Assembly (NCBI GenBank): GCA_021107975.1
Contig: JAIORT010000585.1
Span: forward strand, 1-22,500
From: Bacteroidales bacterium
GTDB lineage: Bacteria; Bacteroidota; Bacteroidia; Bacteroidales; JAADJA01
Direction: 5' to 3'
Length of the DNA: 22,500 nt
Numbering within the stretch: the first letter of the stretch is position 1; every line of letters begins with the position of its first letter. The translations under genes and the position numbers were made by a program. The notes under the pieces were generated by a model. That model was given only the letters and a program-made list of their open reading frames with translations. It made no database searches and had not been told where the DNA came from. Shown here piece after piece: positions 15,767 to 22,500 of this stretch.

Positions 15767-17722
15767 ATGCAGATAAAGATTAAAATTAGAATATTCATCA
15801 AACCCGGATTATTATTTGTAATAATATTGCATTCCATTTTCATTATTGGGCAGGATACAGCCAGATCACTTCAAACAGATACACTTAAAATAAAAGCCGG
15901 AAATGTAATTATTATTAATGATAGTGTTATTAAAGTTATAAACGACACTCTAATAATCGTAAACGATACTACCAAAGTCCTTACTGAAAAAGACAGTAAA
16001 CACTTTTATTCAAGACTAAAGAGTTTTGCACAAAAACACAGGGTTACAAAGGAACTTTACAATGCCACTTTTGTATCTTTTGGCGATACTGTAATTAAAG
16101 CTGACAAACCGTTTAAAAGCACTGATCCATATTTAACTTCTTCAGGTAAAATTATCCGAAAAGTACAAATAATGAAGTTAAATGTTTTTGGTCCCTCGCT
16201 TATTGATTCGGTTAATTACGATACATGTTTAACAAAAGTCAAAAGTAAATTTCATATAAATACATCTGATAGAGTTATATATAATAACCTGCTTTTCAGC
16301 GAAGGTGATACGGTTAATCCGGTAATTATTGCTGAAAATGCCAAGCTGCTTCGCGAGCTTCCTTATATTCAAAATGCCACAATACAGATTTATAATATTT
16401 CCAAAGACTCTGTTGATGTTTTAATAGTAACAAAAGATGTATTCAAATGGGTAGTTATTCCAATAATTAATACAGCTAAAAAATGGAGATTAAAAATAAG
16501 AAATGTGAATGTTCTCGGGTTGGGACATGAATTCAGTAATACATTTTCGTATGATGCTGACGATCACCCGCAATTACAATGGAGTTATCTTTCATACTCT
16601 ATAAATAATATCAGGCGATCATTTATCAATAGTATGTTTAGTTATGATAAAACGGATGAAGGAATTGATTACCGGTTGGATTTTACAAGATCATTTATTC
16701 CATATAAAGTCAACTGGGGTGGTGAAATTGCATTACTCAGAGGTGAAAGGAATATTACTTATTCAGTAAATGATTCAACTCAGGCTCCCTGGTCTTTAAA
16801 GTTCAACCAAAAAGATATTTGGGTGGGAAGGCAATTTCTTTTACAAAGGTTAAAAACAAAGGATGACTATCCCGTTTGGTTTGTGCCTGCTATTCGTTTT
16901 GTTAATCTTCAATATACTAACAGACCGGAAACACCCGACAGCAGCTTTTCAATGAAAAACAAAAGCGATATTCTAAGTAGTATTGCTTTCTCAAAGCAAC
17001 AATATTACAGGGTAAGCTATTTGAATGAATTTGGCAAAACGGAAGATTTCCCTTATGGGTTTTTGCTTAAACTAACCGGTGGATATTCTTTTGCAGAGTT
17101 CCGCGACAGAACTTATACAGCTATAAAAGCAGCTTATGGCGGAGTGTTAAAAAGAAACAGCTTATATTTTCTTTCGGCTGAATATGGCACTTATTTCCTT
17201 AATGAAAAACCTCATCAGGAAGTCTTTCACGCAATATTAAATTATGCAGCACCCCTGATACATTTTAGAAAGAATCATATAAGAAATATTTTAGTGATAG
17301 ATTATATAACCGGAATAAACATGCAACCCGTCCAAGAAATATATCTTAACAATGATCACGGAATTAAGGGGCTAAAAACAAATGAGTTAAAAGGTCAGCA
17401 AAGATTATATTTGCATTTGGAAAGTAACCTGTTTACTCCAATTAATTATTATGGCTTTAAAATGTTGTTTTTTGTAGCAGCAGACATAGGATTTATCGGT
17501 GATAACAGGGGGATATTCTCAAATGCAATGTATGGCGGATACAGCCTGGGAATCCGAATAAAAAATGATTACCTTGTTTTTGGAACATTTCAGTTTAGCT
17601 TTACTTTTTTCCCTAACGCTCCTACTGATACAAAAGGTTATATTGTTGATTTTTCCGAGATGTCTGATCTCAGATTTTATAATTTCAATATAGGCGCTCC
17701 TTCTTATGTTGGTTTCGATTAA
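15767..17722 (+). CDS. POTRA/Omp85-like outer-membrane protein (BamA/TamA superfamily)
   Basis: The 651-residue protein has a signal peptide (residues 1-28, ending FIIGQ), then a short low-complexity stretch with repeated V/I-N-D-T/S units (about 45-70). A POTRA-like domain at about 160-226 includes FHINTSDRVIYNN, LFSEGDTVNP and LLRELPYIQNATIQI. The rest is rich in alternating aromatic strands, consistent with a C-terminal 16-strand barrel. GIKG at 532-535, followed by a strand ending ESNLFTP, resembles the conserved (V/I)RG(Y/F) loop of Omp85 proteins, with lysine replacing arginine. Only one POTRA is evident, so this is not canonical BamA; it is more like the accessory surface-antigen or translocation proteins of the phylum. 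It shares a terminator region with the convergent rplS. Cargo is unknown. Confidence 0.65.
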   Translation: MQIKIKIRIFIKPGLLFVIILHSIFIIGQDTARSLQTDTLKIKAGNVIIINDSVIKVINDTLIIVNDTTKVLTEKDSKHFYSRLKSFAQKHRVTKELYNATFVSFGDTVIKADKPFKSTDPYLTSSGKIIRKVQIMKLNVFGPSLIDSVNYDTCLTKVKSKFHINTSDRVIYNNLLFSEGDTVNPVIIAENAKLLRELPYIQNATIQIYNISKDSVDVLIVTKDVFKWVVIPIINTAKKWRLKIRNVNVLGLGHEFSNTFSYDADDHPQLQWSYLSYSINNIRRSFINSMFSYDKTDEGIDYRLDFTRSFIPYKVNWGGEIALLRGERNITYSVNDSTQAPWSLKFNQKDIWVGRQFLLQRLKTKDDYPVWFVPAIRFVNLQYTNRPETPDSSFSMKNKSDILSSIAFSKQQYYRVSYLNEFGKTEDFPYGFLLKLTGGYSFAEFRDRTYTAIKAAYGGVLKRNSLYFLSAEYGTYFLNEKPHQEVFHAILNYAAPLIHFRKNHIRNILVIDYITGINMQPVQEIYLNNDHGIKGLKTNELKGQQRLYLHLESNLFTPINYYGFKMLFFVAADIGFIGDNRGIFSNAMYGGYSLGIRIKNDYLVFGTFQFSFTFFPNAPTDTKGYIVDFSEMSDLRFYNFNIGAPSYVGFD

Positions 17723-17728
17723 CAAAAA

Positions 17729-17750
17729 AAGCCCCGAAAATTCGAGGCTT
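17729..17750. terminator. Bidirectional terminator between the Omp85-like gene and rplS
   Basis: AAGCCCCGAA, AA, TTCGAGGCTT forms a hairpin with one C/A mismatch. It is preceded by an A-run (17723-17730) that reads as a T-run for rplS transcripts on the minus strand. It lies between two convergent stop codons, where a shared terminator is expected. Confidence 0.65.
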
Positions 17751-17777
17751 CTGAATAAAAATATCTTGATATAAGAT

Positions 17778-18131
17778 TTAAAATCTTTTTTCTTTAATTC
17801 TTGCTTTTTTACCACGCAATCCTCTCAGATAGAAAATACGAGCACGGCGCACAACCCCTCTTTTATTTATTATTATATCATCGATAAAAGGAGAAGCTAA
17901 AGGAAAAATCCTTTCAACTCCAGTATTACCCGAAATTTTCCTTACAGTGAAAGTTTCGGTATTGCCTCCTCCCCTTCTCTGGAGAACCACTCCCTGGAAA
18001 TTCTGGATACGCTCTTTATTTCCTTCCTTAATCTTATATTTAACAGTAATGGTATCGCCTGCTTTGAAATCTGGCAATTCCTTAACTTGTACCTGGTCTT
18101 CAACGAATTTCAGTAATTCATTCTTGCTCAT
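17778..18131 (-). CDS. rplS: 50S ribosomal protein L19
   Basis: The 117-residue product contains the L19 signature throughout: FKAGDTITVKYKIKEGNKER, FQGVVLQRRGGG, TFTVRKISGNTGVERIFPL, and the basic C-terminus RARIFYLRGLRGKKARIKEK. L19 sits at the 30S-50S interface. The ATG at 18131 (MSKNELLKFVEDQ) gives the normal family length. The frame is open upstream to 18200, but the predicted promoter lies inside that extension, so the longer start is rejected. The gene follows trmD on the same strand, as in the common rpsP-rimM-trmD-rplS order, but a 194-base gap with its own promoter separates them. rpsP and rimM are not in the window. Confidence 0.97.
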   Translation of the reverse strand: MSKNELLKFVEDQVQVKELPDFKAGDTITVKYKIKEGNKERIQNFQGVVLQRRGGGNTETFTVRKISGNTGVERIFPLASPFIDDIIINKRGVVRRARIFYLRGLRGKKARIKEKRF

Positions 18132-18170
18132 TACTCTGTATTTAAATAGGGTTTTCTTTAAAAATGGGTG

Positions 18171-18201
18171 CAAAGATACAGCTATATTTTTATTGAACAA
18201 A
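18171..18201 (-). promoter_or_regulatory. Consensus Bacteroidota promoter of rplS
   Basis: Read on the minus strand: TTTG (18201-18198), 19 bases, TATCTTTG (18178-18171). This is an exact match to the TTTG-N19-TAnnTTTG consensus. Transcription would start near 18163, about 30 bases before the rplS ATG. It shows that rplS can be expressed independently of trmD. Confidence 0.75.
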
Positions 18202-18325
18202 CTTGATTGAAGATTTTTTTAATTATAACCACGAACTTTTCGATTAAAAGAAAAATAAATTGTTCGCTATTAAAGTATGTTTTGAATATTCCCATTGTAA
18301 TGTTTATTCTATAAAAAAATGAAGT

Positions 18326-19012
18326 TTACTCCTCCTCATCATCTATCATCTCCGGTCTCCTGGCTTTTGTTCTCTCTATGGCTTTTTCCATCCGCCATTT
18401 TTCAATTTCCTTATTATTGCCCGAGAGTAGAATATCCGGAACTTTCATACTTTTATAATTATACGGGCGGGTATAAACCGATGGTGATAGTAATCCGTCC
18501 TGGAAAGAATCGGAAAGGGCAGATGTTTCGTCATTTAAAACACCTGGAATTAACCTTACTATGGCATCGGTAAATACTGCTGCTGCAAGCTCACCTCCCG
18601 AAAGTACATAATCTCCTATTGATATTTCTTTTGTTATAAAATGCTCCCTGACTCTTTCATCAATCCCTTTGTAATGCCCGCAAAGTATCATCAGGTTTTG
18701 AAATGTGGAATAACGATTAGCCATTTGCTGGTCGAATAGTTTACCGTCAGGGCTCATGTAAATAATTTCATCATAGGTATTTTTTAATTTCAGGTCTTCA
18801 ATGCAATTTGCTATTGGCTCCACCATCATAACCATGCCTGAACCTCCCCCGTATTGATAGTCGTCAACACGTTTATGTTTGTCCGTTGCATAATCTCTGA
18901 TATTTATGAGGTTAATTTCCACAAGCCCTCTTTCCTGTGCCCTTTTAAGAATAGAATGTTTGAATGGACCGTCAAACATTTCGGGGAATATTGTAAGTAT
19001 ATCAATTCGCAT
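18326..19012 (-). CDS. trmD: tRNA (guanine37-N1)-methyltransferase TrmD
   Basis: The 228-residue SPOUT-fold enzyme uses S-adenosylmethionine to make m1G37 in tRNAs reading CNN codons, which prevents +1 frameshifting. Visible signatures are the N-terminal RIDILTIFPEMFDGPFKHSI, the YGGGSGM loop (54-60), the knot motifs LCGHYKGIDERV (110-121) and EISIGDYVLSGGELAA (129-144), and R153-LIPGVL. D168 lies in SDSF, the position of the catalytic aspartate, and YTRP is at 180-183. The usual SGNHxxI motif reads SGNNKEI, a histidine-to-asparagine change near the C-terminus. Length is normal. The promoter appears to overlap that of the divergent mnmA gene. rplS lies downstream on the same strand. Confidence 0.97.
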   Translation of the reverse strand: MRIDILTIFPEMFDGPFKHSILKRAQERGLVEINLINIRDYATDKHKRVDDYQYGGGSGMVMMVEPIANCIEDLKLKNTYDEIIYMSPDGKLFDQQMANRYSTFQNLMILCGHYKGIDERVREHFITKEISIGDYVLSGGELAAAVFTDAIVRLIPGVLNDETSALSDSFQDGLLSPSVYTRPYNYKSMKVPDILLSGNNKEIEKWRMEKAIERTKARRPEMIDDEEE

Positions 19013-19032
19013 CTCAATATAGATTGAAAAGT

Positions 19033-19048
19033 TATTTTTGCAAAGATA
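19033..19048. promoter_or_regulatory. Overlapping divergent -7 elements for trmD and mnmA
   Basis: TATTTTTGCAAAGATA carries TATTTTTG reading right (19033-19040) and TATCTTTG reading left (19048-19041). Both match TAnnTTTG and they abut on a TTTG/CAAA core. The rightward start would leave a leader of roughly 10-15 bases before the mnmA ATG (19059). The leftward start would give about 20-25 bases before the trmD ATG (19012). No clear -33 TTTG is visible on either side. Confidence 0.6.
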
Positions 19049-19058
19049 AATGTTATAA

Positions 19059-20099
19059 ATGAAAAATAATATAAAGGTCTTGCTTGCGATGAGCAGCGGA
19101 ATTGATAGTTCGGTAGCTGCGATTTTACTTAAGGAAAAAGGATTCGGGGTTATTGGCGTTACTTTTAATAATTTGGGTTGTAATGGTTCGGAAATAATAA
19201 ATGAAACAAAGTCGATCGCCGAAAAACTTGGAATAGCGCATTATGTTTACGATTTAACGGAGGAGTTTAAGCAAACGGTTATCAGGTATTTTGTTAATGA
19301 ATATAAAACTGGAAGAACACCAAACCCTTGTGTTTATTGCAATAAAAAATTCAAATGGCATTATTTACTATTAATTGCAGATAGGCTTAAATGTAACTTA
19401 GTGGCTACGGGGCATTATGCAGGAATCAGAAAAGAAAACGGGCGTTTTATCCTAACTGCCGGGAAAGACAAGGATAAAGACCAGTCGTATTTTTTATGGA
19501 TGCTTGAACAAAACGACCTGAAACGGACTTTGTTTCCTTTGGCTGACCTAACAAAACAAGAAGTACGAGATATTGCTTTAAAGAACAACTTTGCGGATTT
19601 GGCTGCTAAACGAGAAAGTTACAGTATTTGCTTTATCCGTGATAATAATTATACCGACTTTTTGATGAATACTTTTAAAGATCAGAACATCCGGATAAAA
19701 AGCGGAGACATTTATACCAAATCCGGTAAAAAAATCGGAAGGCACAAAGGAATCCCATTTTACACGGTAGGACAAAAAATTATGGTAAACGATAAAGAAT
19801 TGTACATTCACAAAATTGACCAAAACTCCAATTCGATAATAGCAGGCAGTAAAGAATATTTGTATGGTAATAAATTGTTATTGTCTGATGTTAATTTAAT
19901 TAAATATGAATCATTGATGGGTGAATTTAAGGGAAAAGTAAAGATACGCGGAAAAGAGTCTGCTAAAAAAGCTGTTATTATTGAACAAAATAAAAAACTG
20001 AACGTTAAATTTGAAAAAAATGTTTTCGGAATTGCTCCGGGGCAATCTGCTGTAATATACGAAGGTAATGATGTGGTTGCCGGAGGAATTATTAAATAA
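19059..20099 (+). CDS. mnmA: tRNA-specific 2-thiouridylase MnmA
   Basis: The 346-residue protein is an ATP pyrophosphatase that adenylates U34 and inserts sulfur to form s2U34 in Lys, Glu and Gln tRNAs. The PP-loop is MSSGIDSS (11-18); the usual SGGxDSS has its first glycine replaced by serine (S13). GRTPNPCVYCN (85-95) holds C91, the expected nucleophile, and SICFIRDNNYTDFL (189-202) holds C191, the second catalytic cysteine. ATGHY (117-121), the DKDQSYFLW segment (139-147) and GQK (238-240) are also typical. The C-terminal beta domains are present, although the protein is slightly shorter than the E. coli enzyme. Bacteroidota often carry two mnmA-like genes, so this could be either paralogue. 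The stop codon lies within the duplicated octamer that flanks the downstream element. Confidence 0.92.
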   Translation: MKNNIKVLLAMSSGIDSSVAAILLKEKGFGVIGVTFNNLGCNGSEIINETKSIAEKLGIAHYVYDLTEEFKQTVIRYFVNEYKTGRTPNPCVYCNKKFKWHYLLLIADRLKCNLVATGHYAGIRKENGRFILTAGKDKDKDQSYFLWMLEQNDLKRTLFPLADLTKQEVRDIALKNNFADLAAKRESYSICFIRDNNYTDFLMNTFKDQNIRIKSGDIYTKSGKKIGRHKGIPFYTVGQKIMVNDKELYIHKIDQNSNSIIAGSKEYLYGNKLLLSDVNLIKYESLMGEFKGKVKIRGKESAKKAVIIEQNKKLNVKFEKNVFGIAPGQSAVIYEGNDVVAGGIIK

Positions 20100-20100
20100 T

Positions 20101-20492
20101 TAACATTTCTCACTTGAGAAATACTATATTATAACTTGAAGAATTATCCAATTCATTAATTGATCTGTTTTTTGCCCCGCCGCTTCAGAGACTGTGTGAA
20201 AACAAAAAATTTATCAATCTTTTTTGCCACAGCATTTATGCCGTGGTAAAAAATATCGAACCGAACAATTGGCTTTAGCCATTAATGTTTTTTGGTTAAT
20301 CAGTATTATTAATGGCTAAAGCCAATTACTTATTTTTAATTCACCACCGAGCTAAAGCACGGTGCAAAATATTTTCCCATGTAGAAATTACTAAGTAGTC
20401 AATTCAAACCTGCAAATATAAATGGCGATCATAAAGTTTTATTGACTGAATATTAAATACTTAAATTTGTTTCCTCAAGTGAGAAATGTCAG
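20101..20492. mobile_element. MITE-like non-autonomous element with 16-bp terminal inverted repeats and 8-bp duplication
   Basis: ACATTTCTCACTTGAG at 20103-20118 and its exact reverse complement at 20474-20489 bound the region. The octamer TAAATAAT occurs on both sides, at 20093-20100 and 20493-20500, exactly 400 bases apart, as expected for a target-site duplication. The left copy includes the mnmA stop codon (20097-20099). The left terminal repeat folds on itself (ATTTCTC, ACTT, GAGAAAT). The interior has no credible ORF but several hairpins. It therefore looks like a miniature inverted-repeat element that would be moved by a transposase encoded elsewhere. The AT-rich octamer alone could recur by chance; the exact 16-bp inverted pair is harder to explain that way. 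Confidence 0.6.
20221..20364. repeat. Hairpin array inside the MITE-like element
   Basis: Three dyads lie in a row. 20221-20252: TTTTTGCCACAGCAT pairs with ATGCCGTGGTAAAAA, with one mismatch and one G-T pair. 20267-20286 (AATTGGCTTTAGCCATTAAT) and its exact complement at 20308-20327 form a 20-bp stem with a 21-base loop. 20345-20364: CACCGAGC, TAAA, GCACGGTG, with one A/A mismatch. All centres share a GC-flanked TTTA or TAAA core, so the hairpins look related to each other. Each arm of the 20-bp dyad can also fold alone through GGCT-TT-AGCC. Confidence 0.75.
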
Positions 20493-20527
20493 TAAATAAT
20501 ATAAGAAGCAACCCTTTAAATAATCTG

Positions 20528-20557
20528 TTTGTCATTAATTTATAAATAATACTTTTG
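20528..20557 (+). promoter_or_regulatory. Bacteroidota-type promoter of the subtilase gene
   Basis: TTTG at 20528-20531, 18 bases, TACTTTTG at 20550-20557. This is one base shorter than the usual spacer. The start of transcription would fall near 20563, some 15 bases before the ATG at 20579. The element at 20101-20492 ends 35 bases upstream, leaving this promoter intact. Confidence 0.6.
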
Positions 20558-20578
20558 TGAACCATTAAAATAATTATT

Positions 20579-22270
20579 ATGAAAAAATTTTATATTTTAA
20601 GCGTTTTCTCATTAATCACATTAATTGCTTTTTCACAAGTTGCACCTGATAAGTACTGGGTGAAGTTTACCGATAAAAATAATTCCCCGTATTCGATACA
20701 AAATCCCGAGGAATTTTTATCGCAAAAAGCTATTGACCGGAGAAATGCACAAGGGATACCGATTGTTGAGAACGACCTGCCGGTTAACCCTCAATATATT
20801 GAAAGTGTAGTGGGAACCGGTGTAACCATTTTAACTGTATCTAAATGGTTCAATTCTGTTACTATTTATACTACCGATCAGAATGCCATAAATATTATTA
20901 ATTCATTTTCTTTTGTTGAATCCATACAAAAAAGCGGAATATATAAAAATTACTTTGAGGAAGATAAAACCGTCAAACCGTTTTTTGCAAATGAGTGGTA
21001 TGGAAATATACCTGAAGAAAATGTTTATAAATCAGCTAATTCGGCAACCGGTTACAATTATGGGGCGGCGTATAACCAAATCCACATGCTGAACGGAGAT
21101 GTTTTACACGACATGGGTTATGACGGAGAAGGGAAAACCATTGCTGTTCTGGATGCAGGATTCTATAATGCTGACAATCTTGCTGCCTTCGATAGTTTAT
21201 GGAATAACGGACAGATATTAGGTTATAAGGATTTTGTAAACCCTCTTAACCCTAATATTTTTAATTCGCATACTCACGGTTCCATGGTGTTATCTACTAT
21301 GGGAGCAAATTTACCGGGCGAAATAGTTGGCACAGCTCCAAAAGCTAAATATTGGCTGTTACGTTCCGAAGACGGAGCTACTGAATATCTGGTTGAAGAA
21401 CTGAACTGGGTTTCGGCAGCAGAATTTGCCGATAGTACAGGCGCTGATATTATTAATTCATCGTTGGGTTATACAACTTTTGACGACCCATCTCAGGATC
21501 ATTCTTACGAAGATATGGATGGCAACACCACCCCTATTACTATCGGGGCTGATATTGCAGCAAGTAAAGGAATGATAGTTTGTAACAGTGCAGGTAACTC
21601 AGGTGGTTCTCTATGGCAATATATTGGTGCTCCTGCCGATGGCGACAGTGTTTTTTCAATAGGCGCCGTAGATGCTGATGGTAATTATGCTTCATTTAGT
21701 TCAACAGGACCTACTTATGATGGAAGACTTAAGCCGAATGTTGTAGCACAGGGACAAGGTACTACGATTATAGACCCCTGGAGTGGAACAGTTACCTATG
21801 GAAGCGGCACTTCGTTTTCCTCACCTATAACCGCCGGAATGGTGGCTTGTCTCTGGCAGGCAAATCCAACTAAGAGGAATACGGAGATCATGGAAGCTAT
21901 TGAGGAGAGTGGTTCACTGGCAAGCAACCCAAACTACCAAATGGGTTATGGAATTCCTGATTATGTTTATGCAAACAGTATTCTTACAATTATAGATAAC
22001 CTACCTTCAGAACATAGCTTTATTACTGTTTATCCAAATCCGTTCTCAAGTGAATTATTTATTTCGGCAGAAGATAATACTATTAATGTCTATTCTGTTG
22101 AATTAATGGATATAACCGGAAAGTCGCTCTTCCGCAGAGATGTAACTGATAATGAAAATATGCTAAAAAAGATAGATTTAAGTGGCTTTGATGAACTTTC
22201 TTCAGGATTTTATTTTGTGAAGATATCTATTGAAAATGGAGTTGTTACTAAGAAGGTATTGAAGAACTAA
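20579..22270 (+). CDS. Subtilisin-like serine protease (S8) with T9SS C-terminal sorting domain
   Basis: The 563-residue protein starts with a signal peptide (1-19, AFSQ). An N-terminal prodomain-like region covers about 21-165, and the S8 catalytic domain about 166-470. The triad is complete: D192 (AVLDAGF), H233 (SHTHGSMV) and S412 (GTSFSSPITAG), with the oxyanion asparagine N340 (NSAGNSGG). Residues 481-563 are a Por-type T9SS sorting domain: VYPNPFSSELFI, then DITGKSLF, LSGFDELSSGFYFVKI and the basic VTKKVLKN end. The protease is therefore expected to cross the outer membrane through the type IX system and be released or attached to the surface. It has its own promoter and probably a weak terminator. 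The prodomain is likely removed on maturation (inference from the family). Substrate unknown. Confidence 0.93.
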   Translation: MKKFYILSVFSLITLIAFSQVAPDKYWVKFTDKNNSPYSIQNPEEFLSQKAIDRRNAQGIPIVENDLPVNPQYIESVVGTGVTILTVSKWFNSVTIYTTDQNAINIINSFSFVESIQKSGIYKNYFEEDKTVKPFFANEWYGNIPEENVYKSANSATGYNYGAAYNQIHMLNGDVLHDMGYDGEGKTIAVLDAGFYNADNLAAFDSLWNNGQILGYKDFVNPLNPNIFNSHTHGSMVLSTMGANLPGEIVGTAPKAKYWLLRSEDGATEYLVEELNWVSAAEFADSTGADIINSSLGYTTFDDPSQDHSYEDMDGNTTPITIGADIAASKGMIVCNSAGNSGGSLWQYIGAPADGDSVFSIGAVDADGNYASFSSTGPTYDGRLKPNVVAQGQGTTIIDPWSGTVTYGSGTSFSSPITAGMVACLWQANPTKRNTEIMEAIEESGSLASNPNYQMGYGIPDYVYANSILTIIDNLPSEHSFITVYPNPFSSELFISAEDNTINVYSVELMDITGKSLFRRDVTDNENMLKKIDLSGFDELSSGFYFVKISIENGVVTKKVLKN

Positions 22271-22288
22271 AATGCCTAATGAAACTAA

Positions 22289-22313
22289 GAAAGAAATAAT
22301 CTTTCATTTTTTG
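22289..22313 (+). terminator. Weak intrinsic terminator after the subtilase gene
   Basis: GAAAGA, loop AATAA, TCTTTC (22289-22305) followed by ATTTTTTG. The stem is short and AT-rich, but its position 19 bases after the stop and the T-run support a terminator. Confidence 0.4.
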
Positions 22314-22321
22314 TATCTTTG
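22314..22321 (+). promoter_or_regulatory. Probable -7 promoter element of the last gene
   Basis: TATCTTTG matches TAnnTTTG and lies 18 bases before the ATG at 22340, the same spacing as the mnmA element. No -33 TTTG was found at the expected distance. Confidence 0.45.
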
Positions 22322-22339
22322 TGCAATAATTTCAATGTT

Positions 22340-22500
22340 ATGACAACAATTACTATTAGAGAAAACATAGAAGGCTTACAAAAAACAAACTTCAAAAACG
22401 TTGAGGAATTATTTATAGCTTTAAAACAAGTTTCTCCGATTAAACTTTATCAGGTTGATGCAGATGAGTTTTCACCGATAATAATTGAAAGAATCGAAAA
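22340..22500 (+). CDS. Small unknown protein, 3'-partial (antitoxin-like N-terminus possible)
   Basis: ATG at 22340 opens a frame that runs off the window after 53 codons. The N-terminus reads MTTITIRENIEGLQKTNF, then an acidic/hydrophobic stretch (VEELFIALKQ) and DADEFSPIIIERIEK. There is no signal peptide or membrane segment. The short leader and the TITI-type N-terminal strand resemble RelB/Phd-like antitoxins, which are usually followed closely by a toxin gene, but I do not recognise the family. A nearby ATG at 22335 is closed at once by TGA, so 22340 is the only sensible start. Confidence 0.5.
   Translation, partial: MTTITIRENIEGLQKTNFKNVEELFIALKQVSPIKLYQVDADEFSPIIIERIE

Noticed and set aside
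18132..18200. N-terminal extension of L19 to 140 residues
   Set aside because: The extension is not part of the L19 family and overlaps an exact promoter; the ATG at 18131 gives the normal length.
20093..20500. Riboswitch or leader RNA of the subtilase gene
   Set aside because: The dyads are bounded by terminal inverted repeats and lie upstream of the predicted promoter, so they would not be in the subtilase transcript.

Overview
The window looks like chromosomal DNA from an AT-rich member of the Bacteroidota. The evidence is gldH, a subtilase with a type IX secretion (T9SS) C-terminal sorting domain, a giant surface protein built from FN3, CARDB, GEVED and PKD-like modules, and several promoters of the phylum-specific TTTG-N19/20-TAnnTTTG type. 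Shine-Dalgarno sequences are mostly absent, which also fits. I cannot place it more precisely. No rRNA, tRNA, CRISPR array or prophage was seen.

Layout. 1-7380: the 3' part of a secreted multidomain protein of more than 2,450 residues, cut by the window edge. 7381-8207: a gene-poor stretch with a broken signal-peptide ORF, a cluster of DNA palindromes, a good promoter and a 7-bp tandem repeat that runs up to the next start codon. 8208-9474: an AlkD-like DNA glycosylase gene and gldH. 9504-11234 (minus): a secreted M23 metallopeptidase. 11425-14156: a two-gene phosphorelay, a receiver-histidine kinase followed by an NtrC-type sigma54 activator. 14227-15063: a probable outer-membrane barrel with a lysine-rich tail. 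15083-15472 (minus): a DgkA-family lipid kinase. 15767-17722: a POTRA/Omp85-like outer-membrane protein. 17778-19012 (minus): rplS and trmD. 19059-20099: mnmA. 20101-20492: a hairpin-rich MITE-like element. 20579-22270: a T9SS-sorted subtilase. 22340-22500: the start of a small unknown gene.

How the genes fit together. Most of the window serves the cell envelope and cell surface: the giant adhesin-like protein, GldH, an M23 peptidase probably acting on peptidoglycan, two outer-membrane barrels, a lipid kinase and a secreted protease. A regulatory pair sits among them. A second group is translational: L19, TrmD (m1G37) and MnmA (s2U34). trmD and mnmA are divergent and seem to share one symmetric promoter core.

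The least explained DNA is intergenic: the 392-bp terminal-inverted-repeat element at 20101-20492, with an 8-bp flanking duplication that includes the mnmA stop codon; the palindrome cluster at 7779-8008; and the heptamer repeat before the AlkD-like gene. At protein level the most unusual feature is a GEVED domain that appears to be inserted inside an Ig-like domain of the giant protein.
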